Below, one piece after another: positions 12,175 through 23,970 of a DNA stretch of 64,000 nt (position 1 is its first letter; the number at the start of each line of letters is the position of its first letter). The notes beneath the pieces are model-generated. The model was given only the letters and a program-made list of their open reading frames with translations, was not told the origin of the DNA and did no database searches. The translations under genes and the position numbers were made by a program. The DNA comes from Lotus japonicus (taxonomy: Eukaryota > Streptophyta > Magnoliopsida > Fabales > Fabaceae), in assembly GCF_012489685.1 (NCBI RefSeq), contig NC_080041.1, positions 29,811,780 through 29,875,779 on the forward strand. Reading direction: 5' to 3'.

Positions 12175-13644
12175 ATGAAGCTCTGGATGAATATCATTTT
12201 TGAGTCAAAACTCCTTATGGTTGCTCTTGATGATGTTCTTCAGTATGCTGAGGGTCAAAGACTCTCTCACCTTACTCCTTTAGATGATAAAAGATCCGCT
12301 TGGGAAGACTTCAAAATATATTTGGCTTGCTTCCTCGAGTTTAAAAAACTCTTCCTGAAGGTAACGCCTTCTAGCATCCGAATTTAAAAAACCTAGCGTG
12401 GTTTAGAAACTCTTCCTCGAGTTTAAAAAACCTAGCGTGGTTTAGAAATCCTTCAACCCACTCAGCAACGAGACTTAAATTTGCAAATCGTTTTATCTCG
12501 CAAAAGTTTCTCTTTTACCTTCAGACCTGTTTGACCTTCAACCTCAACTTGTATCAGACAAATTTGAGCTGAGCCAACTTCGTCCTGCAAAACTCTTCAC
12601 ATATAAAGAAACAATTCCCATTGATGTTTTTGTTGATAGCTTTGAAAGTTGGGCGCATACTCTTTAGGATTATACGGAAAGATTCCCTGAACTTACTCAA
12701 GTTCCCTTTGAATTATCTTACTTTTGCACTAAATTATTTGAGGACTGGTAGACTTATTATTATGATCCTATCAAGATACCCCTTTAGGTGTGTCTCGATA
12801 ATATAACAACAACTCTTGGTGTGTAGAAAGGAGATCCCTCTAGGAATAGTCGAGGTACGCATGTAAAATAAATTCAATCATTTCAAAGATACTTCCAAGT
12901 TTTGTACATACCTTGTCAAATAAAGAATACTCTTCACGAGGCGGCTTAAGCTATAATAAGGAAACTCGAAGCAAGTGTTTTGAAAATTTGATTTCCTCCT
13001 TTTAAAGACAAATACAAATTTTCCTTGAGGATGCATTTCCCCAACTTTCTGCCTTTTCCAAACTTCAAGTTTTCTTTGGATTTTCCCGTTGTGCTCCGAA
13101 AGTGGATTTTGTTTTCTTCCTTAGACAGAGTCGATAATTCATTTAAGCCACTTTGTGATAGGGTAACTTTGAAGAAATGCTCAATGTACTACTTTGCTGA
13201 GCACCATCTTTGCATTACTTCAAGTATATTTTCCGCAGTAAACTTCCCATTCAGGGTTTAACATATTTTTTCCACTTCTTCATATTTGATTGTTAATGTA
13301 AAACCACAACTATCTCGATTCAAACCCAATAGAGACTATCGAATGTTGGAAGCAATAGTGGCAAGAACCAAAACTCCCGGCCCAGGAAGCAAAGTCTGAA
13401 AAGAAGGGCCTTGCGAACTCGATCTCATGTAATTACGAAAAGTTCTCCCCTTATTTTTGAAAAACGTTTCTATTTTACCTTACCGAGTCTTCACATTTTC
13501 CATTCGTCAAATTCTATACAGACTCGAAAAATGAACTCTTAAAGCATTACTCTAGAGAGAAATAAGAAATCAAAATATGAGTTTATGAATCTTGATGCAG
13601 AAGAAGACAAATATGAGGAAGCCAAGAAATATTCATAATGTGTA
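12175..13644 (+). pseudogene. Decayed coding region, unclassified (left part)
   Basis: Short frames in changing registers look more protein-like than random. One around 12540-12720 has a stretch with FESWAHTL and ERFPELTQVPFELSYF, and one at 13560-13618 has NLDAEEDKYEEAKKY. Stops and frame changes occur every 100-200 bp. I could not assign a family; a decayed retroelement or endogenous pararetrovirus polyprotein is possible but unproven. A short duplication (tttaaaaaacctagcgtggtt) lies near 12383-12445. The region is split from 14834-15755 by a solo LTR. Confidence 0.35.
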
Positions 13645-14833
13645 TGTAAGACCAAGATTTGGTCAGGTTGTACAACTCTATGTTTGGTGATAACAAGCTT
13701 ATATTTGTGTATGAACAATTATGGTACTCTAACGTTTATCTTTTAAGTGTTTGACAATCAGGTTCTGATCCTGATCCAAAGACATATTCATCAGAAGATA
13801 AAGACCAAATGGTAACCATTGAGACGCTTCTGCACTCACTACGTTCTTCTGAACGGTTGTCAATGCTTCAGATGTTCTGAAGATTAAAGCTCTGATGTGG
13901 GCTATGAAGATTCAGATGCTGAAGATTATGAAGACCAGAAGTTCTGAGCGAACGGTCCAGAAGCTGAAGACTTGAAGATTCTCAAGACCCAGAGAAATCT
14001 GGCTCTCAAGACCAAAGTACTTCTGATTTTGAAGACCAGAAGTTCAGAGTGAACGGTTCAGATGCAGAAGTTATGAAGGTTAGAGGATCCAAGCTTCCTC
14101 GTGACTTTGATCAAGTTGCTTCACAAGTTCCAACACGAAGCGTCTCCAAAGATCAGAAGTCAACTAGGATAAGGCAAATGTAATTTTCAATAGTACAAAA
14201 GCAGTGTACTATTCTGTCGCCTTACCTAACGAGCTTCAGCCACAACAGGTTCTGGAATTTCCAGAATTGCCTTCCAACGGATACAAAACTTTCACCTTGG
14301 AGTATTTAAAGGCTGAAGAGAAAAGAAATTGACTAAGAAAATACTGTGCAATCCAAGTGAAACTTACCAGCGAATACCTTAGAAATATTTTTTCATTGTT
14401 CTTATTGTGTTTACTCCTGTTTGTTTAGAACCAACTCATTGTAAACCCAAACTTTTCACAAACTTTGTTTGTATTTCCTTAAGGAACCAGGTAGGTCAGA
14501 TTCCTTGAGAAGACTAAGACTTGTTTGTCTTAGTGTTGCTAGTTCTTAGATTTGTAAGTCACTGAGCAAGGTGTGCTAGTGCAGTTGTAACAATCTTTGA
14601 TTAATGGATTACCTTCATTCTACGAAGGAAGAAATCACCTTAACGGGTGGACTGGACTAGCTTGAGGGATTTATCAAGTGAATCAGGATAAAACACTTAT
14701 GTGATTTTCTCCTCTCTTTATCTCTTGCACGTTTTGTCTTAGTTACTTAGAATATTTGCTAAAATCTTAAAGGGAAAGTTTTTAAACTTAAAACCTATTC
14801 AAACCCCCCTTTCTAGTGTTTTTCATACCTTCA
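13645..14833 (+). mobile_element. Solo LTR of a Sirevirus-type Ty1/Copia element
   Basis: It starts tgtaagaccaagatttggtc and ends tttttcataccttca, matching the diverged start and end of the Sirevirus LTRs at 35371 and 46272. Inside are the same repeated cagaag/tctgaag words and a late ggagtatttaaaggctgaag TATA region. Flanking 5-mers are gtgta (13640-13644) and gcgta (14834-14838), a target duplication with one mismatch. No PBS or internal domain follows, so this is a solo LTR of 1,189 bp, older than the full element. Confidence 0.85.
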
Positions 14834-15755
14834 GCGTAGGCCTTAATCAAATATTTTGCATAAATGACCTTATTCCTTTTCAGCTCGCGGCGAGAAGGGG
14901 AAGTCAACAAATAAACCTCCAACTTCTCGTCGAAACCTCACAGATCATGTTTAACGAGATTCCATCAAAGAGTTATGTCAGATCAACGTCAAGCGTAGCT
15001 ACATACACGAGTTCCAAGAACTTGGCACCCGCAAAAGATGAAATTTACCAGGTATTATTCCCATGTCCTTATCTATTTCCACAATTTACAATTTGTTGTT
15101 GGGAACTCTTCTTTACTTCATTCATTTGCAAAGAACCCCTACTCCAAAGGCCTTGAAGAAAGCCAATCCACCACCTTAATTAAATACTTACATCTTAATT
15201 CTTCCTACATCACATCAAGTGATAATAGTACTTCAGGTGGTGAAATCGTCCTCTTTTCCATCGCTTTAGATTGGGTGTCAAAATAAACGTAAGATACTTT
15301 ATCTTTCCTAATTCGCTGATACAAATAATCCTCTTTATTTTCTTCTTCAGGGTAAAAATGTTCAAGGAGATGAAGGGGACGAAGAATTCCTAGATCAATG
15401 CGCAAGTGATATTGAAGCGGATATTGCATATGGAGACCCTAATCAAGAAAATAATCCTCTGAAGACCGCTTCTCTAATAACTACGAGAGTGGCTCTAGTA
15501 TCCAGTACCAAGTCTTTGACTTCATTCCACACGCCTTCAGCACATATTGATCGTGAAACATTTAGAGCTCAAGTTGACAAGAACCCAACACTTGATTTAG
15601 ATCACTTTATATACGATTTGTCCTTTACGTCTTCATCTCAGAATTGTCGTTATATGACACCAACAGAAACTGCTCAATCAGAGCCTAGGATTGAAGAATC
15701 CATAATTAAGCTACGAAGGCTTGTGCTTGACCGTGATCTCCTTGATGTATTATAA
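14834..15755 (+). pseudogene. Decayed coding region, unclassified (right part)
   Basis: This continues the sequence interrupted by the solo LTR. A frame near 14950 contains DSIKELCQINVKRSYIHEFQ, and the final frame 15489-15755 encodes an 88-residue hydrophilic segment with a TETAQSEPRIEESIIKLRRL stretch before a stop. An acidic segment (GDEGDEEFLDQ) precedes it near 15370. Frames do not join without shifts. No family was recognised. Confidence 0.3.
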
Positions 15756-15759
15756 ATTA

Positions 15760-17040
15760 ACCATTGTTCGGGCCAAGAGATGAGGGATATTATCATGCAA
15801 ACTCCTAGTTGATATCTTGTTGTCAAAGAATGAAGTGAGACACATGTATGATTTTTTAAGGATGCAATAATTCTGTTGAATTCAACCTATTGCAAATCGA
15901 CAATGGTGAAAGATATGATCCACCTGCAAAACTAAAAGCATAAAAAGAATAATGAATTGAATGAAAAATAAGAACAAACAAATGAAAACATGAACTTTCT
16001 ATAAAAAAAGGGAAACACACTAAAACATAAGAGAAAACATTTTAGGGCACCACAATATCATCTCCCTAACTATTAATCACCTATCCTCCATGAACTCACA
16101 CCAAGCCATTTGATTAGGATGAAGAGCACACTTGATCAACTCCTTAATGGATATGCCGCTCATAAAGAGTGTGGAGGACTAGAAAAAAAAAAAGTAAAGT
16201 CTTACTTGGTAGAGAATGGCTGAGGATGAGAGATAAAGGAAAGAATTGTAAGATGAACCGATAAGGAGGCATCGTTTTTAAATGTGCTATTTGAAGTTAA
16301 GGAAAATAAGAATGATGGAAACAATTATGAAAAATTGGAGGCAAAATTCATATAATACCGAGTAGATTTAATGTTAATTATTAATTATGAAATGTTAGTG
16401 TGTCTGTGCAATAGAATAGTGGGGTTTTCCCCAAGGTTTTGTTTCTTGCTTGTTTAAAGTTTCCCTGTAGGCTATATTGAGTTCTGGTATGAGTTTTTGG
16501 GGTTATTCTCTTTCTGTACTGGTTTTTGTTTGGATAGCCTATCAAGGATTATTTTCCCACATGGGAGAGATTGTTCCCATGTTGAATGTTGTTGATTAAT
16601 TTATCTTCATTTGTTTTCAATAAAACTTATGAAAGTGTTACTTTTAAAATGTACAATGCAGATTAAAAAAATAGAAGGTGAGGGATTAAAAATTTGATGT
16701 GGGGAAGCTTATGTGGGAAGTAAAGGGAAAAATTTTAATTTAAAAACATTAACATTAACCTGTATATTTCAAAATTCATTTGACAATTAAAATATACATT
16801 TAATCCAGAAAACCTTATACTGTAGGTTATTATCATCCTTCACCCACACACCATATACCAACATGCCTCACAATAGCCTCTTCCTATAAACTAAGTTGTT
16901 ATTAATAGTAATTTCTTATTAATTAATGAGTGATAGATGATTATTAGTAATAGTACTAAACATAACAAACACCTAATATTGGAAAAATCATATATTTAGT
17001 AAGAGGTTCCTTATTTTTCTCATAATGTTAACGCTTTGCT
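15760..17040. other. Spacer upstream of the polygalacturonase gene
   Basis: AT-rich, with no convincing frame. The T-rich tract at about 16400-16630 resembles the 3' untranslated tail of a plant LINE, but no coding part is attached. Confidence 0.4.
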
Positions 17041-17047
17041 ATTCAAG

Positions 17048-17055
17048 TATAAATA
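17048..17055 (+). promoter_or_regulatory. TATA box of the polygalacturonase gene
   Basis: TATAAATA lies 81 bp before the ATG at 17136, giving a leader of about 50 nt. Confidence 0.7.
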
Positions 17056-17135
17056 GTGCTCGAACATACTTCAAAATCAAATTCATGAATTGAAAAGAAG
17101 TGCAAGGACATAGCGTGTTAACAAAAACAATTATA

Positions 17136-18771
17136 ATGGATATGAAGCTCAATATCGCGATAATTGCTTTTGTCTCATTTCTTTATGGCTTTAGTACAGC
17201 TCAATCATGGGTCCTTGAGATATCAAAATTTGGCGGAGCACCGAATGCAGATATAACACAGGTATTATCTTATCATTGATTATATTAAGAAAAAAATTAT
17301 TTCACTTTTGGAAATGAAAAAACTTATTTCACTTTTCGCTCGAAACTTAGTTTTATCCAACTAAATTGGTGATATCACAAGCAAGTACTATATATTATTT
17401 ATTTTAGTTTATAATCAAATAATTGATTCGAGTTTTACACATTCTTAAGGCTTTTACAAATGCTTGGAAAAAAGCATGTGAGTCAACCACTTCAGCCAAA
17501 ATTGTGATTCCTCATGGTACATACAAGATGGGTGCAGTACAGGTCCAAGGTCCTTGCAAGGCCCATATTGAAGTTCAAGTTGATGGAACAATTAAAGCAC
17601 CTGTAAATCCAAGGAACTTCAAAGGGGCTGGCACATGGGTTCAGTTTAGTTATATTAGCTTTTTCACCTTATCGGGTAAAGGAGTTTTTGATGGTGTTGG
17701 TGAAACTGCTTGGAAAAGAAATGATTGTTCAAAAAACAAGCATTGCACCTTGCTTCCCATGGTAAATATAGATTACTCTTGCATTTTCATTCCAAGTATG
17801 TTACACATTTATCAAACAATAATAAATCAACAATTGATCTTTTTGTCTGATGTCAACAGAATTTTGCTTTTAATTACGTCAATAATTCAATTGTTCGTGA
17901 CATTACTTCCAAAGATAGCAAAAGCTTCAATGTCAATGTTTTGGGTTGCAACAATTTTACATTTGATGGTTTCAAAATTGTTGCCCCTGCTTTGAGTCCG
18001 AACACAGATGGAATCCACGTTGGAAGATCAACTGATGTGAAGATTCTTAACACAAATATTGGTACCGGAGATGATTGCGTCTCATTAGGTGATGGAATAA
18101 AAAATGTACTTGTTCAAAATGTCAACTGCGGACCAGGTCATGGTATTAGTGTTGGTAGCCTCGGAAAGTACCCGGATGAAAAGCCTGTAGAAGGATTTTA
18201 TGTAAAGAATTGCACTTTGACAAACACTGATAATGGTGTGAGGATCAAGACTTGGCCTAGCACCCCAGGAACAGCTCCTATAACCGATATGCATTTCGAA
18301 GACATTATCATGGTCAATGTAAAGAACCCTATTATCATCGACCAAGAGTATTGTCCATGGAACCAATGCTCCAAAAAGGTATTTAATCCTAAACTTATAT
18401 TTATTAATGCAAAAGTTAACATATATTTTCATTTTTAAAAAATAATGTTCATAGTTTAAAATTTAGTAATTTAATTGTCCATACACTAAAGTAATTTATA
18501 TGACTGATTGTTGTCCATTTGTTGGTTTCTTTAAATGAGCCAGAGTCCATCTAAAATAAAGATAAGCAAGGTTTCGTTCAAGAACATTAGGGGCACTTCA
18601 GCAACTCCGGAAGGAGTAATTCTTATTTGCAGCAGTGGTGTACCTTGTGACACTGTAGAGCTAAATGGTGTTGATCTTACTTTCAATGGAGCCCCAGCAA
18701 CCGCCAAATGTGCTAATGTCAAGCCAATAGTTACTGGAAAAGCTCCTACATGTGTAGCACCGGCAGCTTAG
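17136..18771 (+). CDS. Exopolygalacturonase, GH28, pollen-type, 4 exons
   Basis: Exons 17136-17261, 17450-17761, 17860-18378 and 18544-18771 join in frame with GT-AG introns of 188, 98 and 165 bp and encode 394 residues, the usual length of pollen exopolygalacturonases. The enzyme removes galacturonate from pectin ends in the cell wall. A signal peptide (about residues 1-22, ending STAQ) supports secretion. GH28 catalytic motifs are complete: N194-T195-D196, G216-D217-D218, G-H240-G and R274-I-K276-T. The first ATG is used; a second lies two codons later. Pollen expression is inferred from family resemblance only. Confidence 0.95.
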
Positions 18772-19483
18772 AATGACTTTAACATGGCATAATGTGTCCA
18801 AGATTATAATATTTTCTTTAACTTTCTATTTTCCTTTTAAGGGTATAGAACTCATCCCCATAAAACGAGGATGCTAATGATTCTAGTCCCGAAATGCGGG
18901 TTCATGTAAACAATTTTTCCAAGACTTTAATTTCTATCAGTTGACACAATAATTACAAGATGTTTTCCCTTTGTTGGATACAATTTTTTGTTTATTCTTA
19001 TTTAATTTGAAAATTTTAGAAATTATCTCTTATTAATATAATTTGTTATTAACTAATTAATCACATTTAAATTTATTTATAATGACTTTGGATTTCCTAT
19101 CTTTCATATTGTTTTTTTTCTTTTAGTATCTAAACTATTCCTCAAATATTTAATACAAACAAATCTTTTATTTAAGATTAAAATATACTCACCCTTAAAG
19201 ATTTGTTTGAATAACACCCAATTCAATTTATATGCAAAATCAACATTCCACCCCAATTATTTAATTTCATAATAACACTCATCTTTTTTTTTTCTTTCTA
19301 AAATCTAAAATCCATCGACGGTGTTTAACATCATACAAATGATATTAACAAAATATTCATTTAAATCAAAATTCATCAGTTAAAATATAAATACTAAATA
19401 GGATGACAAAAAAGTTCCTAGTTTGGTGTTTGTTGTTTGTGGATGCATTGTTGGTTGCTTTCTAGCAGACCTGGGTTCGACAG
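18772..19483. other. 3' flank of the polygalacturonase gene, AT-rich
   Basis: Contains the expected 3' untranslated region and AT-rich spacer up to the TRIM insertion. No other feature was seen. Confidence 0.5.
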
Positions 19484-20343
19484 TGTAACATCCCGACTGG
19501 AGAACTGGCCTCACGGTAACAACACGAGTCTTTTCAGTGCGCTTTGTCCTCACTCGCGCACTTTTTGGGAAAACTTCCCAAGAGGTCACCCATCCCAATA
19601 TTGCTCCAAGTCAAGCACACTTAGCTATGAAGTTTTTATGAGTTGGGCTCCCGAAAAGAAGATGCATCTTGTTGTTATGAGTAGTACCAATCAAATCCTT
19701 TATGCCCTCCTTGACTGTATAGTCCCATACCTATACAGCCTCGGAACACCTCTTGTTCGGGTGCGAGATCGGTTCATTCATGTGCCCCTCCGCCTAGAAG
19801 CCTGCCAGGAGCCGCTCCTTGTCCGTGCCTCACTGCACTGGCGATCACTCCCCGCCCTCGTCGGCCCCGGGCGTCACATGCCCAACAGCTTCCGCTTGGT
19901 TCGTCCCCGAACCACACCGTTCTGGGAGAGGTCGGCTCTGATACCATTTGTAACATCCCGACTTGACGACTGGCCTCACGGTAACAACACGAGTCTTTTT
20001 AGTGCGCTTTGTCCTCACTCGCGCACTTCTTGGGAAAACTTCCCAGGAGGTCACCCATCCCAATATTGCTCCAAGTCAAGCACACTTAACTATGGAGTTT
20101 TTATGAGTTGGGCTCCCGAAAAGAAGATGCATCTTGTTGTTATGAGTAGTACAAATCAAATCCTTTACGCCCTCCTTGACTATATAGTCCCACACCTATA
20201 CAGCCTTGGAATACCTCTTGTTCGGGTGCGAGATCGATTCATTCATGTGCCCCTCCGTCTAGAAGTCTGCCAGGAGCCGCTCCTTGTCCGTGCCTCACTG
20301 CACTGACGATCACTCCCCGCCCTCGTCGGCCCCGGGCGTCACA
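19484..20343 (-). mobile_element. Cassandra-type TRIM retrotransposon, complete
   Basis: Two 395-bp direct repeats (19484-19878 and 19949-20343), each tgtaacatcccg...gggcgtcaca, flank a 70-bp core. GACAG occurs immediately outside both ends (19479-19483 and 20344-20348), a perfect 5-bp target duplication. On the minus strand, TGGTATCAGAGCC (initiator tRNA-Met primer binding site) follows the LTR by two bases, at about 19934-19946, so the element points left. Each LTR contains a 5S rRNA-like segment in antisense to the plus strand, the Cassandra hallmark. About 18 differences separate the LTRs by eye. It encodes no protein and depends on proteins from other elements. Confidence 0.93.
20015..20140 (-). 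other. 5S rRNA-like segment in the TRIM LTR
   Basis: Read on the minus strand, the run complementary to cccaggaggtcacccatcc and ccaagtcaagcacacttaac matches the 3' half and internal control region of plant 5S rRNA with many substitutions. The sister copy lies at about 19550-19675. It is an LTR module with possible Pol III promoter boxes rather than a normal 5S gene. Confidence 0.75.
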
Positions 20344-20348
20344 GACAG

Positions 20349-20941
20349 CGCAAACTTTAAACGACAGCGCAAACTTAATCATATTGGGATGGAGGTGGAT
20401 AATGAGTCAGCTATGGGTGCGACATAATTGGGGATTGTTGGTGGGAAATACTAAGGTTATGCCAAGCTCTTTCTGTGGGGAGCTGTCTAGGTGTGGTGCT
20501 CTTTTTTCTTCGGGTTTTGAAGGAGAGATGGACGTGCTTTCAGTGGCTAGGCCTTTGGTTTTCGAGGAGCGGGCTCCGAAGGCTTTTCTTTTTCCAGAAA
20601 CTTGTTAGTGAAGGCATTTATGCGGTATCTAATAATTTAATGGTATCTTTGAGTGACGCTGGTGGTGACTCTTCAAGGGATGTGGATGAGATTTCGTCGT
20701 GTTTGGCGTTATTTGAGAAGTCTCCGGTTGATTTGCGCCTGGTTCGAGGTGTAGGTGAGTCGTATCAGTTTATTATTGATGGTGAGGTAAAATTCTTTGT
20801 CTGGCCTCATGCTTCGGTTGTGTTAGATAGAATGGATTGGACTACTTATGGGGGTTTGGCTACTTATCCCGCGCTGAAGGATTTTGAGGCTAAAACATTT
20901 GCTCTGGTCGTGGGGATTATTCTTCATTTGAGAAACATGAT
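20349..20941 (+). pseudogene. Interrupted LINE-like/unknown coding relic (5' part)
   Basis: Open frames 20384-20608 and 20475-20960 overlap in different registers. The second has an acidic Ser-rich beginning and a core with PVDLRLVRGVGESYQFIIDG, FFVWPHASVVLDRMDW and GLATYPALK, which looks like a real protein. The Tat element is inserted at 20942, and the sequence continues at 31888. A small direct repeat of acgacagcgcaaact lies at its start, next to the TRIM. No firm family is assigned; a plant LINE first ORF is the best guess. Confidence 0.45.
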
Positions 20942-21318
20942 TGGACTTGGCGGGACATAAGGATTCCTTATGCCCGCCCAAATCAGGCAATCAGATGAAC
21001 GAATGCAGCCAGGGCGGAATTTGCCAAACAACAAGGAATCCCGCCCCTTCCTTTAGATGGGCCCACAAGCCAGCTGGAAGATTCCATTAGATTTGTCTTA
21101 TATGCATAGAGGCTTGAGCCCCGGTTGTCAGGCCCAAGTACAGGAAATGTCCACATCATGATCACTCCCTCTATAAAAGGAGAGGTCAACACCTTGTAAA
21201 AAGTACCTTTAAAACATTTAATGAGAATATTCCTTTTATGATATTTTTGCCATTTTAGTGCTCTGCTAGGGTTTACTTTCAGTCATTCTCTTACATAATC
21301 TTTCCCTAGTACAGAACA
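20942..21318 (+). repeat. 5' LTR of the Tat element
   Basis: Begins TGGACTTGGCGGGACATAAG, ends CAGAACA, and contains a ctataaaagg TATA box near 21171. Confidence 0.93.
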
Positions 21319-21319
21319 A

Positions 21320-21337
21320 TGGCGCCGTCTGTGGGGA
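21320..21337 (+). promoter_or_regulatory. Primer binding site of the Tat element
   Basis: TGGCGCCGTCTGTGGGGA starts one base after the LTR. It resembles the complement of a tRNA-Asp 3' end; the exact tRNA was not checked. The second Gypsy element has the same site at 54026. Confidence 0.75.
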
Positions 21338-21392
21338 TCGAACCGTCTAACCTCGATCTACTAGTTGACGTAGAGGGTGAGCGTTAAGATCC

Positions 21393-23084
21393 ATGGAAAC
21401 CCGTTCGTGCGGTGTGGACCGCCGTGATCATCGCCGGAGGGGTGGTGGTCGTCAGGGCGGCCGCGGCGGCGGACGATACAACAACCGTGAAATACCTCAA
21501 GTGCAGGAGCAGGAGGCTTCCTCGGAAGGGGTTCACTCAGTGGCGCAGTCACCAGCATCGTTGGTGAATGTACCTCCGGGGAGACCCTCAGATCTGGTAG
21601 CTAAATCAGATCCCAGCGTCAGGCGACGATCAGCGCCGCCTGAATATGTGAATCTAGAAGACCTCAAAAATAGCGCTCGGAGAAAAACACAAGAAGTAGT
21701 GACGGGAATCACATCTGCGGCCTTGCAACAAATGTTGGATACTTTGCTAAAAGTACAAAGCCAAAACGAGCAGTTGCAAGCCCAGGTGGAGTATTTAACC
21801 CAGCGGCAAGATTACAAGCAAGGACAACGGCTCGAGGCTGAAGACGTCGTCGAGTTTCAGCCTTTTGTTCCCGCCATCACAAAGGTGGGTATACCAAAGC
21901 ATCTGCAGACAATGGCTTTGGACGCCTTTTTAGGCGAATCTGACCCTGTGGAACACCTGCGTTACTTTAACACCAAAATGGTCATTGGTGGGGCAACAAA
22001 TGAGGTAAAGTGCAGATTGTTACCATCAACTTTTAAGGGGATGGCGATGCAATGGTTCATCCGACATCCGCCCTTCTCCATTGACAACTTCACAGATTTG
22101 TCTACTAAATTCTTAACTCAATTCTCCGCCAACAAAACTACCAAAGCAACCATGTTTGACCTTATCAGCATACATCAACAGCTAGGAGAGAAGCTCAAGA
22201 ACTACATGGCGCGATTCAGTAAAATGGTTGTTCAACTGGAGGAAGACAACCCGGATGTGTGCCTGGCGTCCTTCAAAAATGGCCTCAGGGCGGGCGACTT
22301 GAATCGAGATTTAACCAGACGACCGGCGAAGGACATGATGGATCTTCGTGCTCGCGTTTAGGAATTCATTTTGATTGAGCAAGATGATCAAAATAAACAA
22401 GAAAGGGAGGAGGGGCGAAAACACGTCCAGCCTGGCGGAGTTTCGCAGGAAAAACACAAGACTGGAAAGGAAACAAGGGTAGCTCAAACTCCACGTATTC
22501 CAAGACCTGGCCCCTATCAAAATTCCAAACCTGGGTTCCAGAATACGTGGCACAGAAATCCCCAAGGAACCACTGCAACCCCGGCTGGCCAGCAAGGAGC
22601 CTCGCCCACTCCTGTCCCACTTACTAAATTGAATGCTCCTCTAAGCACTATCTTAAAAGCAGTTGCACAAACAAATGCGGTGCAATATCCGCCACCGCCT
22701 AGGCGACCACCAGCTAATGTGGATACAAACCGATGGTGTGAGTATCACAAAACGTTGGGGCACACCACTAATAATTGTTGGAACCTTAGGCGGGAGATTG
22801 ATAAGGTTGATCAAGGCTGGCCATCTGGCGAATTTCGTTAAAGAGGCAGCAACAACAGAGGCCACTAAGGTAACTCAGGGGGACAGAGGCAAAGGAAAAG
22901 AGATAGTGGAAGAGTTGGGCGACCCTGTTGGAGAATGCTCGTCCATTGCAGGGGGATTTGGAGGAGGCGTGATTTCAAGCAAGGCTAGAAAGCGTTATGT
23001 GGCGGCTGTACATTCCGTGCATGAAGCGTATGAGGGCGAGTGCTGGTTGAATCACTCAGGATTTTGCACAGGTTATTCCTCATG
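21393..23084 (+). pseudogene. Tat gag polyprotein, broken
   Basis: The frame from 21393 has an Arg/Gly-rich start, then the retrotransposon gag core (AFLGESDPVEHLRYFNTKM, KGMAMQWFI, LSTKFLTQFSANK). An in-frame TAG at 22359-22361 interrupts a conserved RARV-EFIL segment, and the same frame continues to 22841 with a C-x3-H...H-x5-C zinc-binding motif (CEYHKTLGHTTNNC). Near 22805 an extra base shifts the frame to 22840-23040, where VKEAATTEATK and SSIAGGFGGGVISSKARKRY lead toward the protease. A further shift occurs near 23045. Gag would normally form the particle. Confidence 0.85.
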
Positions 23085-23970
23085 GAAACGATCCGATTGT
23101 AGTGACCATCAGGGTCACCAATTACATGATGAAGAAAGTGTTTTTGGACCAGGGATCTTCGGCGGACATCATTTACGGGGACGCCTTTGATCGCCTGGGG
23201 TTAAAGGAGTCAGATTTGAAACCATATAATGGAACCTTGGTGGGATTTACGGGGGACCGGGTCAATGTGCGAGGATATGTTGAAGTACCAACGGCTTTTG
23301 GCGAGGGGGATTTTGTTAAAAAATTTCAGGTGAAATATCTGGTATTGGCATGTAGAGCCAATTACAATGTACTCTTAGGGCGGGACACCCTTAACAAGTG
23401 GTGTGCCATAATTTCAACCGCACATTTAACTGTTAAGTACCCAGCTTGTAATGGGAAGGTGGGCGTCCTGCGAGTGGATCAGAATGCAGCAAGGGAGTGT
23501 TACCTTAGAAGTGTGGCTCTCTATGGGCGAAAGGCCGCCAAGGAAAGCCACCGTATTACAGAGATTTTTCCACACGAAGGGTTTAGCTTGGACCCAAGAG
23601 ATGACGCTGATGATTTCCGCCCACAACCTTTGGAAGAAACAAAATCAGTACAGATTAAAGATAAGGTTCTGAAAATTGGCAGCGGCTTAACAAAGGAACA
23701 AGAAGAAAGATTGATCACCTTGTTGGGCGAGAATTTAGATCTTTTTGCATGGACAATTAATGACGTGCCAGGCATCGATCCCAACGTAATCACTCATAAG
23801 TTGGCAATACAGCCAGGAGCAAAACCAGTCATCCAACCAAGGCGAAGGATGAGCGATGAAAAGAACAAGGCGGTACAAGTAGAAACTGAGAAGTTGATCA
23901 AGGCACAATTTATTCATGAGGTGCAGTACCCAACCTGGCTCGCCAACGTAGTGATGGTCAAGAAAGCTAA

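Noticed and set aside
19455..19483. tRNA-like B box (gggttcgac) suggesting a SINE
   Set aside because: No convincing A box or SINE body; the motif is cut by the TRIM insertion.
19550..20140. Two functional 5S rRNA genes
   Set aside because: The similarity is partial, heavily substituted and confined to TRIM LTRs; it is better explained as Cassandra LTR modules.
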